Assembly (NCBI RefSeq): GCF_012070395.1
Contig: NZ_JAAFYS010000002.1
Location: forward strand, 1,046,782-1,110,781
DNA: 64,000 nucleotides
Origin: Pseudoroseicyclus tamaricis
GTDB taxonomy: Bacteria; Pseudomonadota; Alphaproteobacteria; Rhodobacterales; Rhodobacteraceae
Direction of reading: 5' to 3'
Shown here: piece by piece, positions 19,105 to 29,539 of the stretch
Numbering within the stretch: the stretch's first letter is position 1
How the letters are laid out: every line of letters starts with the position of its first letter
Made by a program: the position numbers and the translations under genes
Notes under the pieces: generated by a model
What the model saw: only the letters and a program-made list of their open reading frames with translations
Databases searched by the model: none
Told to the model about the DNA's origin: nothing

Positions 19105-19793
19105 GTGGTACAGAGTGGGAGTCGCTGAGCGATGTAAAATCTCGCGAGCTGCTACGAATGACGGGTTGGCTTTCCGAAGTAGAAAAAGACCCGCTCGCTG
19201 GATTCCTACACCTGATTTCCGCCGAGAAAAGCGCCCAAGGCGAACTCACTAAACTCTCTTTAGCTGTTCTTGCAATTTACTTTCTGCTTGCCTCTGTAGG
19301 GGACGTTTCAGAGGTATCCTTCACTTTTCAGTCAATATCAGCAGAGCTGCCCATTTACCTTCTTACTTTAGTTGCCTCTACCACGCTGTTCTTTTGGTGC
19401 CAACAGGCGCAAGCTTGCTATACACTTTCTAACGCTCGTGGCCTTACCTCAGCAGAACTTCACGCTTACGGGATCCCTGCCGATGCGCTCTCACTGATGA
19501 AGCAGCACAGTACTTTTTTTGCTTCTTTCCCGACCCCCCTAGATGCCGGCAATAAGACAGTAAAGAACCTAATCCGAATTGTCTGCGCCTTCTGCATCTT
19601 CCTATTCACCCTACCCATCCCTTACATCTACTTCTTCCTTCTCAAATCCCAAATCCTACACGTCATTGGAAGCGACTGGGGATTTGATAGTATTTGTGCG
19701 ATTATTGGAGCTACTGTGCTAGCCGCCTCGCTGCTCTACTTGTTACTATTCAATCTACCTTTTCCACGGACAGAACCCGCGCCGCAAAGGTGA
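19101..19793 (+). CDS. Hypothetical four-TM membrane protein in an AT-richer segment
   Basis: 230 aa, not recognised. Hydrophobic segments are LTKLSLAVLAIYFLLASVG, LPIYLLTLVASTTLFFWC, IRIVCAFCIFLFTLPIPYIY and ICAIIGATVLAASLLYLLLF. The N-terminal 45 residues are soluble (SLSDVKSRELLRMTGWLSEVE). It starts at GTG 19101, inside the parE stop region (GTGA overlap), with GGAGGAG in the parE coding sequence eight bases upstream, so its translation is coupled to parE. Codons rich in A/T at third positions (ttt, act, cta) contrast sharply with all neighbours and suggest horizontal acquisition. 19794-20007 is similarly AT-richer and non-coding as far as can be seen. Confidence 0.7.
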
Positions 19794-20007
19794 CTTTGGC
19801 GAGTGAAATGATCTCTAACCCATTCTTCTACGGCCCGGACCTGACCTTGGCAGCGCTCCGCCTCCGTAGCACTATCGACGAGGAGCAGCCGCATTCCGTA
19901 GTTGACCCTGGCGAGGCGTAGACATCGGACCTACCCGTAGCGAACCGCGACTACGATCCACACTGATCCTAGATCCGTTCTCCTCACCCGCACAAAGGAC
20001 ACCCCCC

Positions 20008-20214
20008 ATGCGCAGCACCCTCCTCCTGATCCTGGCCCTCAGCGGCTGCTCGGAGCTGACCGGCGGCATGGGGGGCGGGCCGGACCTGCCGACCGTCGCG
20101 GTGGAGATCGACCTGCAGGACGTCGACATCTCCATCGAGAGCCTCAAGCTGAGGCTGCTGCTGACGCCCGAGGAGCTGCGTAGCCTGCAGGAGGCGCTCC
20201 GGTCCGGCGGCTGA
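20008..20214 (+). CDS. Small putative lipoprotein
   Basis: 68 aa. A short signal peptide, MRSTLLLILALSGC, ends in lipobox LSGC, predicting lipidation of Cys14. After a Gly-rich linker the mature part is VAVEIDLQDVDISIESLKLRL, an alternating acidic/hydrophobic strand, then an amphipathic helix TPEELRSLQEALRS. No family recognised. AAAGGA lies eight bases before the ATG. GC content returns to the genome norm here. Confidence 0.65.
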   Translation: MRSTLLLILALSGCSELTGGMGGGPDLPTVAVEIDLQDVDISIESLKLRLLLTPEELRSLQEALRSGG

Positions 20215-20246
20215 CGCCGCCTCAGCCCCCCTGTCAGACCGCCGCC

Positions 20247-21803
20247 TCAGACCGCCGCCAGCTCCTCGCGCTGCCGCTGCATCAGGCGGAACGCGGCGTA
20301 GTCGTGGCCGTAGCCCTCCGCGCGGGTGGCGTCGGGGGTGAAGCTCTCCACGGCGCCGGCCATGGCGCGGGCGGCGGTGGTGAGGTCGGGTTGCAGGCCG
20401 GCCGCCACCGCGCCCGCCATGGCCGTGCCGAGGAGCACGCTGTCGCGCACCTCCGGGCGGTGGATGGCGAGGCCCGTGGCATCCGCGTAGAGCTGCGAGA
20501 TCAGCGGAGAGCGGGTGAGGCCGCCGACGATGGCCAGCCGGTCCGCCGCCAGCCCCGCGTCTCCCATGTGACCGAGGATCTGCCGGGCGCCCAGGGCCAG
20601 CCCCACGGCGGCGCGCCAGTAGAGGGCGCAGAGCCCGTCGAAGCTGCGGTCGAGCGTCAGGCCGGAGATCACACCCCGGCTGCCGGCATCGGCGAGGGGC
20701 GAGCGGTTGCCGCGGAAATCGGGTAGCACATGGATCGGCCGGCCGAAGGCGGGGCCATGCCGCTCCAGCAGGATCTCGATCCGGTCGAGCACCGCGTCAT
20801 GCGTCGGGTGCGAGGCGGCCGAGTGTCCGGGCCAGAGGTCGAGCACGTAGTCGAGCAGCGCCCCGGCGGCGGACTGCCCGCCCTCGGAGCACCAGAGCCC
20901 CGGCAGCACAGCGTCGCGGAACGGGCCCCAGATGCCCGGCGCGAAGACCGGCGCCTCCGTCACCGCCATGAGGCTGATTGATGTGCCGGCGATCAGCGTC
21001 AGGCCGCGCCCGTCCTCCCCCGCGGCGCCGAGGCAGCCGAGGGCGCCGGCATAGGCGTCCACCAGCCCGACCGCGACGGGCGTGCCGACCGCGAGGCGGA
21101 GGGAGGCGGCGGCAGCGCCGGTGAGTGTGCCGGCGACGGCGCCCACCGGGGCGGCGACCTCTGGCAAAGCGGCGCGGGCGCGCAGATCCTCCAGCCCGAC
21201 GGCGGCGAGGAAATCATCCTGCCAGCCGCCCGCCTCCGGCAGGTAGGGCCATTTCGCGGCGAGGGTGCAGGCGGAGGCGACGCGCTGCCCCGTCGCCCGC
21301 CAGGCGAGATGGTCCGTCAGGTCGCGCGCGGCGCCGAGATGCGCCCAGAGCTCCGGGCGGTGGCGCTTGAGCCAGAGGAGCTTCGGCGTCTGCATCTCGG
21401 GGGACATGGCCCCGCCATGGTGGCGGATCAGCGCGTGGCCGGAGGCGGAGACCTCCGCCGCCTCGGCCGTGGCGCGATGGTCGAACCAGGCGATGGTGTC
21501 GCGCCCGCCGGGGCCGAGGGCGAGGGGCACGCCGTCACTGTCCTGCAGCACGAGGCTGCAGGTGGCGTCGAAGGCCAGCGCCTTCACCTCTGGCGCCGGC
21601 ACCCCGGCGCGCTCACGCACCTGCCGGACGGCGGCGCAGACGGAGGCCCAGATTTCCTCGGAGGCATATTCGGCCCGCTCCGGCCCGTCCTCGTAGGTGC
21701 GGAAGGCCGCCACCTCTCGGGCGAGCATCCGGCCGGAGGCGTCGAAGAGGCCGGCGCGGGCGCTCCGCGTCCCCACGTCCACGGCACAGATATAGCCTGA
21801 CAT
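20247..21803 (-). CDS. FGGY-family carbohydrate kinase (ribulokinase/xylulokinase-like)
   Basis: Sugar kinase of 518 aa. N-terminal VDVGTRSARAGLFD is the FGGY phosphate-1 motif. AFDATCSLVLQD and GGRDTIAWFDHRA are typical of the D-ribulokinase branch, with catalytic Asp in GLVDAYAGALG. The C-terminal ATP site holds IAGTSISLMA, LPDFRGNRSPLADAGSRGVISG and AIVGGLTRSPL. It is last in the polyol operon and would phosphorylate the ketose made by the dehydrogenase; D-ribulose or D-xylulose is more likely than fructose on sequence grounds. Confidence 0.82.
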   Translation of the reverse strand: MSGYICAVDVGTRSARAGLFDASGRMLAREVAAFRTYEDGPERAEYASEEIWASVCAAVRQVRERAGVPAPEVKALAFDATCSLVLQDSDGVPLALGPGGRDTIAWFDHRATAEAAEVSASGHALIRHHGGAMSPEMQTPKLLWLKRHRPELWAHLGAARDLTDHLAWRATGQRVASACTLAAKWPYLPEAGGWQDDFLAAVGLEDLRARAALPEVAAPVGAVAGTLTGAAAASLRLAVGTPVAVGLVDAYAGALGCLGAAGEDGRGLTLIAGTSISLMAVTEAPVFAPGIWGPFRDAVLPGLWCSEGGQSAAGALLDYVLDLWPGHSAASHPTHDAVLDRIEILLERHGPAFGRPIHVLPDFRGNRSPLADAGSRGVISGLTLDRSFDGLCALYWRAAVGLALGARQILGHMGDAGLAADRLAIVGGLTRSPLISQLYADATGLAIHRPEVRDSVLLGTAMAGAVAAGLQPDLTTAARAMAGAVESFTPDATRAEGYGHDYAAFRLMQRQREELAAV

Positions 21804-21830
21804 TCCCCCTCCCCGCCCGTCTCTTGGGCG

Positions 21831-22544
21831 TCAGCCGCCCGTGCCCAGGCAGGCGGGCAGGTCGGCCATGGCGGAGATGATGGCGTCGGGGGCGGAATTT
21901 GCAACCGCCTCCGCGAGGTTTGCAGGCCCCGCATGCGCGCCGCCGGTGAACCCGATGACCCGCATCCCCGCCGCCCGGGCCGCCGCGATGCCCGCGGGGC
22001 TGTCCTCGATGACCACGCAGGCCTCCGCCGGGGCGCCCATCTGCGCGGCGGCGTGGAGGAAGAGATCCGGCGCCGGCTTGCCGCGCGACACCATGCTGGC
22101 GGAGAAGATATGCGGCTCGAAGAGCGGCAGCAGGCCCGCGAGCTCGAGGCTCAGGCGGATGCGGTCCGGCTGGGAGGAGGACGCGACGCAGACGGGCCAG
22201 GGCAGCGCCCCTACCGCCTCGGCCACGCCAGGAACGGGGCGTAGCTCCTCCCGGAAGCGGGCGATGAGGCGGGAGCGCATGGCGGAGAGGTGATCCTGCG
22301 TGAGCGTCACGCCATGCTCCTCCTCCGCCCATGTGGCGATGGTGGTGAGCGAACGTCCGAGGAGCTGGTCGTAGCCCTCGCGCGGGGTCATCGGCAGGCC
22401 GGCCTCGGCCAGCATGTCCAGCGTCACGGCGAGCGAGATGGGCTCGCTGTCCACCAGCACGCCGTCGCAATCGAAGACGACGAGGGCGGGGGCCGGGCCG
22501 GCGAGCCGGCCGGTCGCGGGCCCGCTCCGGGCGGCCCCGCTCAT
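21831..22544 (-). CDS. HAD-superfamily hydrolase, beta-phosphoglucomutase-like subfamily
   Basis: Phosphatase of 237 aa. Motif I VFDCDGVLVDSEP (nucleophile Asp and D+2 acid/base), cap domain TPREGYDQLLGRSL, motif II VASSSQPDRI, motif III KPAPDLFLHAAAQMG, motif IV VVIEDSPAGIAAARAAG. Likely a sugar-phosphate phosphatase or mutase acting with the polyol pathway. Two starts compete: ATG 22544 after a GGGGG run, and GTG 22568, which overlaps the dehydrogenase stop in GTGGCTGA and adds eight residues. Confidence 0.8.
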   Translation of the reverse strand: MSGAARSGPATGRLAGPAPALVVFDCDGVLVDSEPISLAVTLDMLAEAGLPMTPREGYDQLLGRSLTTIATWAEEEHGVTLTQDHLSAMRSRLIARFREELRPVPGVAEAVGALPWPVCVASSSQPDRIRLSLELAGLLPLFEPHIFSASMVSRGKPAPDLFLHAAAQMGAPAEACVVIEDSPAGIAAARAAGMRVIGFTGGAHAGPANLAEAVANSAPDAIISAMADLPACLGTGG

Positions 22545-22560
22545 GTCGGCCCCCGGTTGC

Positions 22561-24033
22561 TCAGCCACTGCCGAGATAGGCGCGCAGGGTCGCCTCCGTC
22601 CCCTCCGCCCAGAGGTGGCGGAGCCAGCGGGCGAAGGCCTCCGCGAAGCGCGGATCCGCCCCCAGCTCGCCGTAGATGCCCTTCATCTCCAGCCACGCCT
22701 CGGGCCGCTCCTTCGCTTCCAGCGCCCAGGGCACGAGCCTGTCCCAGGCAGGATCGTTGGGCGCGATCTCGGCGCCGCTGTCCGTCGTCCCGGCACAGTA
22801 GCGGCACCAGAGCGCGGATTCGAGCGCCAATCCCTCGATGGAGCCGCCCTGCTTCAGTGCGTCGCGGAGCGTCGGCACGATGAACTTCGGCTGCCGGTTG
22901 GAGCCGTCGAGGCAGAGCCGGCGGATGGTGTCGCCGATCTTGGGGTTGGAGAAGCGCGTCTCGATCAGATCGAAATACTCGTGCAGGTCGGTGTCCGGCA
23001 CGGGCGGGACCATCGGGATGATCTCCTCCTCCTCCAGCTTGCGCAGGAAGGCGCGGATGAGATCGTTCTCCATCGCCTCGTGGACGAAGTGGATGTCCAT
23101 CAGCCCGCCCGGGTAGGCGATGGTGGCGTGGCCGCCGTTGAGGATGCGCAGCTTCATCAGCTCGAAGGGGGCGACGTCGGGCACGAACTGCACGCCGACC
23201 TCCTCGAAGGCCGGGCGGCCGAGGGGGAAGTCATCCTCCAGCACCCATTGCACGAAGCCCTCGCAGAAGACGGGCCAGCCGTCCTCCACCCCGAAGTCCT
23301 CGGCGAGGATCCTGCGCTCGCGGTCGCCAGTGCCGGGGGTGATGCGGTCGACCATGCCGTTCGGGAAGGCGACATTCTCCTCCACCCATTGCGCGAAGGC
23401 GGCATCGCTCAGCCGGGCGAGGCCGGTGAGGGTGCGGCGGGTGACGGCGCCGTTGTGGGGGATGTTGTCGCAGCACATGACGGTGAAGGGGGCGAGGCCC
23501 TTGTCGCGGCGGGCGCGCAGGCCGGCGAGGATCATGCCGAAGACGGTCTTCGGCTGCTCCGGGGTCGCGGCATCGGCGGCGATGTCGGGATGTGTCGGGT
23601 CGAAGTTGTCATCGGAATCGAGGAAGTAGCCGCCCTCGGTGATGGTGAGCGAGACGATGCGGATATCGGGCTCGGCCATGCGGGCGATGATCGCCGCGCT
23701 GTCCGCCGGCTCCACGAACTCGACCATGGAGCCGATGACGCGCGCCTCGCTCGCATCCGCCTCCTGCTCGACCAGCGTCGTCAGCCAGTCCTGCTCCTGC
23801 AGGACGGCCCGGCCCTTCTGCTCGCCCGCGAAGACCCCGGCGCCGACGATGGCCCAGTCGCGACTCTGGCCGGCGTTGAACAGCCGGTCGAGATACATCG
23901 CCTGGTGGGCGCGGTGGAAATTGCCGACGCCGAAATGCAGGATGCCGGCGGAGAGGTCCGCCCGCGCATAGGCGGGGCGGGAGACCTCGCCCGGCAGGGC
24001 ATCGAGGGTGGACAAGGAGAGCTTCACCGACAT
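22561..24033 (-). CDS. mtlK: Mannitol 2-dehydrogenase-type polyol dehydrogenase
   Basis: Long-chain polyol dehydrogenase (PSLDR), 490 aa, NAD-dependent oxidation of D-mannitol or D-arabinitol to the ketose. GVGNFHRAHQAMYLD (about 37-51) is the family signature, and FELMKLRILNGGHATIAYPG holds the catalytic Lys/Asn/His set. RITPGTGDRERRIL is also conserved. Start 24033 with AGGAAG eight bases before. It follows smoK, separated by a stem-loop. The SmoS sorbitol dehydrogenase found in related operons is absent. Confidence 0.88.
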   Translation of the reverse strand: MSVKLSLSTLDALPGEVSRPAYARADLSAGILHFGVGNFHRAHQAMYLDRLFNAGQSRDWAIVGAGVFAGEQKGRAVLQEQDWLTTLVEQEADASEARVIGSMVEFVEPADSAAIIARMAEPDIRIVSLTITEGGYFLDSDDNFDPTHPDIAADAATPEQPKTVFGMILAGLRARRDKGLAPFTVMCCDNIPHNGAVTRRTLTGLARLSDAAFAQWVEENVAFPNGMVDRITPGTGDRERRILAEDFGVEDGWPVFCEGFVQWVLEDDFPLGRPAFEEVGVQFVPDVAPFELMKLRILNGGHATIAYPGGLMDIHFVHEAMENDLIRAFLRKLEEEEIIPMVPPVPDTDLHEYFDLIETRFSNPKIGDTIRRLCLDGSNRQPKFIVPTLRDALKQGGSIEGLALESALWCRYCAGTTDSGAEIAPNDPAWDRLVPWALEAKERPEAWLEMKGIYGELGADPRFAEAFARWLRHLWAEGTEATLRAYLGSG

Positions 24034-24063
24034 GGGGGGTCTTCCTGGTGGCAAGAGAATTGG

Positions 24064-24095
24064 CCCGGGCCGCCAGGAGGAAGCGGCGGCCCGGG
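24064..24095 (-). terminator. Intercistronic stem-loop between smoK and mtlK
   Basis: Perfect 11-bp stem CCCGGGCCGCC / GGCGGCCCGGG, 10-base loop, immediately after the smoK stop (24103). No U-tract. Probably an mRNA-end stabiliser or partial terminator that separates transporter from enzyme expression. Confidence 0.55.
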
Positions 24096-24102
24096 GGCAG
24101 GC

Positions 24103-25107
<1,005 letters not shown>

Positions 25108-25180
25108 CTGTCCTATTCCTTGTCCCGGCCGTGGCCCGCTTGGAGGCTCCGGCCCCTCCCCCGGATGTTGTCGATCTCGC

Positions 25181-26011
25181 TCATTTCACCGCCCCGAAGG
25201 TCAGGCCGCGCACCAGCTGCTTCTGGCTGAACCAGCCGAGGATCAGGATGGGCGCGATGGCCATGGTGGAGGCGGCGGAGAGCTTGGCGAAGAAGAGCCC
25301 CTCCGGCGACGAGTAGCTGGCGATGAAGGCCGTCAGCGGCGCCGCGTTCACGGCGGTGAGGTTCAGCGTCCAGAACGCCTCGTTCCAGGCGAGGATGAAG
25401 TTGAGCAGCAGCGTCGAGGCGATGCCCGGCACGGCCATGGGCGTGAGGATGTAGAGGATCTCCTCCCTCAGGCCGGCGCCGTCCATCCGCCCGGCTTCGA
25501 GGATCTCGCCGGGAATCTCGCGGAAGTAGGTGTAGAGCATCCACACGATGATCGGCAGGTTGATGAGCATCAAGATGACGATCAGCGCGATCTTGCTGTC
25601 GAGCAGCCCCAGCTGGATGCAGATCAGGTAGATGGGGAAGAGCACCCCCACCGCCGGCAGCATCTTGGTGGAGAGCATCCACATCAGGATGTTCTTCGTC
25701 GCCTTGCTCGGCACGAAGGCCATCGACCACGCCGCGGGCACCGCGACGATGAGGCCGAGGATCGTCGAGCCGCCGGCGATGGCGATCGAGTTCCACAGGT
25801 AGCGCATGTAGTTGGAGCGCTCCTGCACCGTCTCGTAGTTCTCCAGCGTCCAGTCGAAGAAGAGCAGGACGGGCGGATTGGCGATCGCGGTGCCTTCCGT
25901 CTTGAAGCTGGTCAGGATCGTCCAGAGGATCGGGAAGAAGATCGTCAGCCCGATCGCCCAGGCGAAGATGGTGTTCAGCGTCTTGCGCTGTGGTGTGACG
26001 GCACGTGCCAC
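25181..26011 (-). CDS. smoG: Polyol ABC transporter permease, MalG-type
   Basis: Inner-membrane permease of 276 aa with six TM segments. The EAA loop that docks the ATPase is visible as [38 protein letters not shown] is the typical CUT1 N-terminus. Starts at GTG 26011 ([10 protein letters not shown], read as Met) after GGGGGAG; 10 bp separate it from the smoF stop. Confidence 0.87.
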   Translation of the reverse strand: MARAVTPQRKTLNTIFAWAIGLTIFFPILWTILTSFKTEGTAIANPPVLLFFDWTLENYETVQERSNYMRYLWNSIAIAGGSTILGLIVAVPAAWSMAFVPSKATKNILMWMLSTKMLPAVGVLFPIYLICIQLGLLDSKIALIVILMLINLPIIVWMLYTYFREIPGEILEAGRMDGAGLREEILYILTPMAVPGIASTLLLNFILAWNEAFWTLNLTAVNAAPLTAFIASYSSPEGLFFAKLSAASTMAIAPILILGWFSQKQLVRGLTFGAVK

Positions 26012-26021
26012 GGGCTCCCCC

Positions 26022-26888
26022 TCAGGTATCCAGGTTCTTGCCGACGATCCGCATCAGGAAGATCGCGACGATGTTGGCGAGGATGACGGCGATGATGCCG
26101 CCGGCGGAGCCGAGCCCGACGTTCTGGCTCTCCAGCACGCGCTGGTAGATCAGGTAGGTCAGCGTGCGGGTTCCGAAGGACCCTTGGGTGGTCACGAAGA
26201 TCTCGGCGAAGATCGACAGCAGGAAGATCGTCTGGATCAGGATCACCACGGTGATCGCCCGGCTGAGGTGCGGCAGGATGATGTACCAGAACCGCTTGAG
26301 CGTGGGCGCGCCGTCCATCTCGGAGGCCTCGAGCTGCTCGCTGTCGAGCGACTGGATGGCGGTGAGCAGGATGAGCGTCGCGAAGGGCAGCCACTGCCAG
26401 CTGACGATCAGGATGATCGAGAAGAGCGGCGCCTGTGACAGCCAGTCCACCGGCGCCATCCCGAAGGCGCGCCACAGGTGGGCGAGGACGCCGTTCACCG
26501 GGTCCATGAACATGTTCTTCCACACCAGCGCCGAGACGGTTGGCATGACGAAAAAGGGCGCGATCACGAGGATCCGCACGATCCCCTGCCCCCACATCGG
26601 CTGGTCGAGCAAGATCGCCAGAAGGATGCCGCCGATCACGGTGATGGCGAGGATGCCGCCCACCATGATGAGCGTGGTCAGGACGCTGTCGAGGAAGGCC
26701 GAGGAGGTGACGAAGCGCTCGTAATTCTCGAAGCCGACGCAGCAGTCGAAGATGCCCCGCAGGGGGCGGTAATCGGTGAAGGAGAAGTAGAGCGTCATGA
26801 TAAGCGGCACGAGCATCCAGCCGAGAAGCAGGACGACGGCGGGCGTCATCATCAGACGTGCGGCGGAGCGTGAGTGCTGGGTCGCCAT
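26022..26888 (-). CDS. smoF: Polyol ABC transporter permease, MalF-type
   Basis: Six-TM permease of 288 aa; partner of SmoG. EAA motif: LEASEMDGAPTLKRFWYIILPHL. LVPLIMTLYFSFTDYRPL near the N-terminus is typical. Start 26888 (MATQHSRSAARL) has GGGGAGG about ten bases upstream. Preceded by a 189-bp gap holding three GC stem-loops that separate it from smoE. Confidence 0.87.
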   Translation of the reverse strand: MATQHSRSAARLMMTPAVVLLLGWMLVPLIMTLYFSFTDYRPLRGIFDCCVGFENYERFVTSSAFLDSVLTTLIMVGGILAITVIGGILLAILLDQPMWGQGIVRILVIAPFFVMPTVSALVWKNMFMDPVNGVLAHLWRAFGMAPVDWLSQAPLFSIILIVSWQWLPFATLILLTAIQSLDSEQLEASEMDGAPTLKRFWYIILPHLSRAITVVILIQTIFLLSIFAEIFVTTQGSFGTRTLTYLIYQRVLESQNVGLGSAGGIIAVILANIVAIFLMRIVGKNLDT

Positions 26889-26947
26889 GGCGCGGTGTCC
26901 TCCCCTTGGGCTCGAACCGGCCACACCACGAGGGGCCGGGAGCGGTG

Positions 26948-27054
26948 CCGGGGGGCGGGCACGCCGCCCCCCGGTGATCTTCTGGTTCTCCGGCGGGCGG
27001 GCATGCCGCCCCCCGGGTCTGCTATTGGCGTGGGGGGCGGGCGCGCCGCCCCCC
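26948..27054 (-). repeat. Three near-identical GC stem-loops between smoE and smoF
   Basis: Three stems follow one another: CCGGGGGGCGG / CCGCCCCCCGG (26948-26974), a similar GGGCGG...CCGCCC stem at about 26990-27016, and GGGGGGCGG / CCGCCCCCC (27032-27054). Each loop is about five bases (GCACG, GCATG, GCGCG). They follow the smoE stop codon on the minus strand. The arrangement is like the REP hairpins after malE: they protect the binding-protein mRNA and reduce read-through to the permeases. Confidence 0.75.
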
Positions 27055-27077
27055 GGGAGCTCGTCGGAGCCTGCGGC

Positions 27078-28394
27078 TTAGTAGCCGGCGGCCTCGATCT
27101 CGTCGGTGGTCAGCGCCTGGGCGTTGGCAAGGGCTTCTTCAGCCGATTGCTGGCCCGCGAGCGCGGCCGACATTTCCTGGCCGACCTGGGTGCCGATGCC
27201 CGCGAATTCCGGGATCGCCACGAACTGGCCACCCGTGTAGGGCGTCTCCATCACGGACTGGTTGATCGTGTCCGCCGCGTTCATGGCGTTCAGCGTCATC
27301 TCGGCGAAGGGCGCGGCCTCCTGGTACTCCGCGTTCTCGTAGAGCGAGGTGCGGGTGCCCGGAGGGGCGGATCGCCAGCCCTCTTCGCTCGCCACCAGCT
27401 CGGTGTAGCCCTGACCCGTGGCCCAGGAGATGAAGGCTTTCGCCGCATCCTGCTGCTCGGAGGAGGCCGGGATGGCCAGCGACCAGGCCCAGAGCCAGTT
27501 GCCGTGGTTGTCCACGCCTTCCTTGTTCGGGAACACCGCGTAGCCGACGCTGTCGGCGACCGTGGAATCCTCGGGGTCGGTCACGAAGGAGGCGGCGACG
27601 GTGGCGTCGATCCACATGCCGCACTTGCCCTGCTGGAAGAGCGAGAGGTTCTCGTTGAAGCCGTTGTTCGCGGCGCCCGGAGGACCGTAGTTCTCCATCA
27701 TCATCAGGTAGTCGGAGACGGCGGACTGCCACGGCTCGCTTTCGAACTGGGCTTCCCAGTCGTTGTTGAACCAGGCGCCACCGTAGGAGTTCGCCATGGC
27801 CGTCAGGAAGGCCATGTTCTCACCCCAGCCGGCCTTGCCGCGCAGGCAGATGCCGTAGATCTCGTTGTCACGGTCGGTCATCGCCTCGGCGGCGGCCATG
27901 ATGTCCGTCCAGGTGGGCTCTTCCGGGATCGTCACGCCGGCTTCTTCGGCCAGATCGGTGCGGTACATCACCATGGCGCTCTCGCCGTAGAACGGCGCGG
28001 CATAGAGCGTGCCGTCGACGGAGAGCGCGTCGCGGATGGCGGGCAGCAGATCGTCGGCGTTGTAGTCTTCCGGCATGTCGTCGAGCGGCACCAGCCACTC
28101 CTGGTTGGCCCAGATCGGAACCTCGTAGGTGCCGATGGTCAGCACGTCGAACTGGCCGCCACCGGTGGCGATGTCCTGCGTCACGCGCTGACGCAGCACG
28201 TTCTCTTCCAGCGTGACCCATTCGAGGGCGATGCCCGGGTTCTGGTTGGTGAAGTCCTGCGTGAGGCCCTGCATGCGGATCATGTCACCGTTGTTCACGG
28301 TGGCGATGGTCAGCGTGGTGTCCTGCGCGGTGGCGGAAAGGCCGATGGCGGACAGCGCGGTGGCGCCCAGAAGGGCGCGAATGGTGGTGGTCAT
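27078..28394 (-). CDS. smoE: Polyol ABC transporter substrate-binding protein
   Basis: Periplasmic CUT1-type binding protein of 438 aa with a Sec signal peptide (MTTTIRALLGATALSAIGLSA...ATAQD). The mature part follows family 1 extracellular solute-binding proteins: TLTIATVNNGDMIRMQGLTQ, FDVLTIGTYEVPIWANQEWL, APFYGESAMVMYRTD, and a C-terminal Trp/Tyr-rich ligand lobe. Start 28394 has GGGAGG about seven bases upstream. First transport gene after the regulator; likely ligands are mannitol, sorbitol or arabinitol by operon context. Confidence 0.87.
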   Translation of the reverse strand: MTTTIRALLGATALSAIGLSATAQDTTLTIATVNNGDMIRMQGLTQDFTNQNPGIALEWVTLEENVLRQRVTQDIATGGGQFDVLTIGTYEVPIWANQEWLVPLDDMPEDYNADDLLPAIRDALSVDGTLYAAPFYGESAMVMYRTDLAEEAGVTIPEEPTWTDIMAAAEAMTDRDNEIYGICLRGKAGWGENMAFLTAMANSYGGAWFNNDWEAQFESEPWQSAVSDYLMMMENYGPPGAANNGFNENLSLFQQGKCGMWIDATVAASFVTDPEDSTVADSVGYAVFPNKEGVDNHGNWLWAWSLAIPASSEQQDAAKAFISWATGQGYTELVASEEGWRSAPPGTRTSLYENAEYQEAAPFAEMTLNAMNAADTINQSVMETPYTGGQFVAIPEFAGIGTQVGQEMSAALAGQQSAEEALANAQALTTDEIEAAGY

Positions 28395-28416
28395 GTGATC
28401 CTCCCAAAGGTGGGTG

Positions 28417-28426
28417 AGCAATTGCT
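28417..28426. promoter_or_regulatory. Possible SmoC operator palindrome
   Basis: AGCAATTGCT is a perfect 10-bp palindrome just upstream of smoE. A related half, CAGCAATTCG, recurs about 45 bases further upstream within the 144-bp regulator-smoE gap. Binding by the adjacent SorC-type regulator is an inference. Confidence 0.35.
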
Positions 28427-28538
28427 ACGCTCGCGGGCTTTTTCTCAGACGCGGACGTGACCGGTCAACAGCAATTCGTCGCCGCGGCGCAGCGCGCGGG
28501 TGAAGAACGGCTTGTAAGGTGTTGTTAAATTTGACGAG

Positions 28539-29480
28539 CTACGCGCAGAGTTCCGCGGCGGTCGCCTCGTCCGTCACCAGCCCGCTGACGAGCCGCCCCG
28601 CCAGCGCGGCGCGAATCGCGGGCACCTTGTCGGGCCCCTGCGCTGCGGCGATCACCGGGGTCTCGGGCGCCGGCGTGATGGCCGCGGAGGAGACGCGGGC
28701 GTTGACCTCGTCGTCGATCAGCCGCCCCTCGGCATCGAAGACGAAGCCGATGATCTCGCCCGCCGCGCCCTTGCGCCGGAGCCGCTGCTGATCCTCCGCC
28801 GTGATGAACCCGTCGAGCCTCAGCGGCGCCTTCTCCCCCAGCGTGCCGACGCCGACGAAGCGCACGTCGGTCTTCGCCGCCAGCGCCCGCGTCGTCGCCA
28901 ACATCTCCTGCCCCAGCAGCGCCTCCCGCTCCTCGGCGGAGGAGGTGATGACCGGCAGCGGCATCGGGTAGGTGGGGGCGGTCACCTTGTCGGTGATGGT
29001 GAAGAGGACGTTGTAATAGGCCGTGGAGCCATCCGGGGCGATGTTGCCCGTCAGCGAGACGACCTTGTGCTGCGCGCAGTCGAGATGCGGCAGATGCTCG
29101 ATGGCGCCGCGCAAAGTGCGCCCGGTGCCGAGACCGATGATCATCGGATCGGGGCGCAGGAGCCAGCCCTCGAGCAGGTCCCCTGTCGCCTGCGCGACGG
29201 CGACGAGGCTGGCCTCGGGCGAGGGCAGCGTCGGCACGACTTCGCAGGTGCTGAGGCCGAAGCGCTCCGTCAGCGTCGCCGCCAGCTCCTGGCAGCGGGC
29301 GATGGGGTGGTCGATGCGCACCTTCACCAGCCCCGCCGCCTGCGCCTGGCTGATCAGGCGCTGCGCCGACTGGCGCGAGATGCCCATGATCTGCGCGATC
29401 TCGTCCTGCTTCTTGCCGGCGATGTAGGAGAGCCACGCCGCGCGGGCGGCATCATCCAGTCGTCTGTCGGCAAAATCCAT
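28539..29480 (-). CDS. smoC: SorC/DeoR-family sugar-binding transcriptional regulator
   Basis: Regulator of 313 aa. N-terminal HTH: WLSYIAGKKQDEIAQIMGIS followed by RQSAQRLISQAQAAGLV. The C-terminal sugar-phosphate-binding domain has IGLGTGRTLRGAIEHL, VVSLTGNIAPDGS and FVGVGTLGEKAPL. Homologues activate or repress smo operons in Rhodobacter in response to polyols. Start 29480 after GGGGAGGG. It lies 144 bp upstream of smoE and 60 bp downstream of the peptide-transporter operon, all on one strand, so read-through from dppF is possible. Confidence 0.83.
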   Translation of the reverse strand: MDFADRRLDDAARAAWLSYIAGKKQDEIAQIMGISRQSAQRLISQAQAAGLVKVRIDHPIARCQELAATLTERFGLSTCEVVPTLPSPEASLVAVAQATGDLLEGWLLRPDPMIIGLGTGRTLRGAIEHLPHLDCAQHKVVSLTGNIAPDGSTAYYNVLFTITDKVTAPTYPMPLPVITSSAEEREALLGQEMLATTRALAAKTDVRFVGVGTLGEKAPLRLDGFITAEDQQRLRRKGAAGEIIGFVFDAEGRLIDDEVNARVSSAAITPAPETPVIAAAQGPDKVPAIRAALAGRLVSGLVTDEATAAELCA

Positions 29481-29539
29481 GGCGGCGCCCTCCCCGGCCC
29501 CATCGTGAAAAGGATCGGGCGCGAAGGCAAGGCGCGCGT

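Noticed and set aside
19794..20007. Protein-coding frame in the AT-richer gap after the membrane gene
   Set aside because: The open frame overlaps the gene before it, has no ribosome site and no recognisable sequence.
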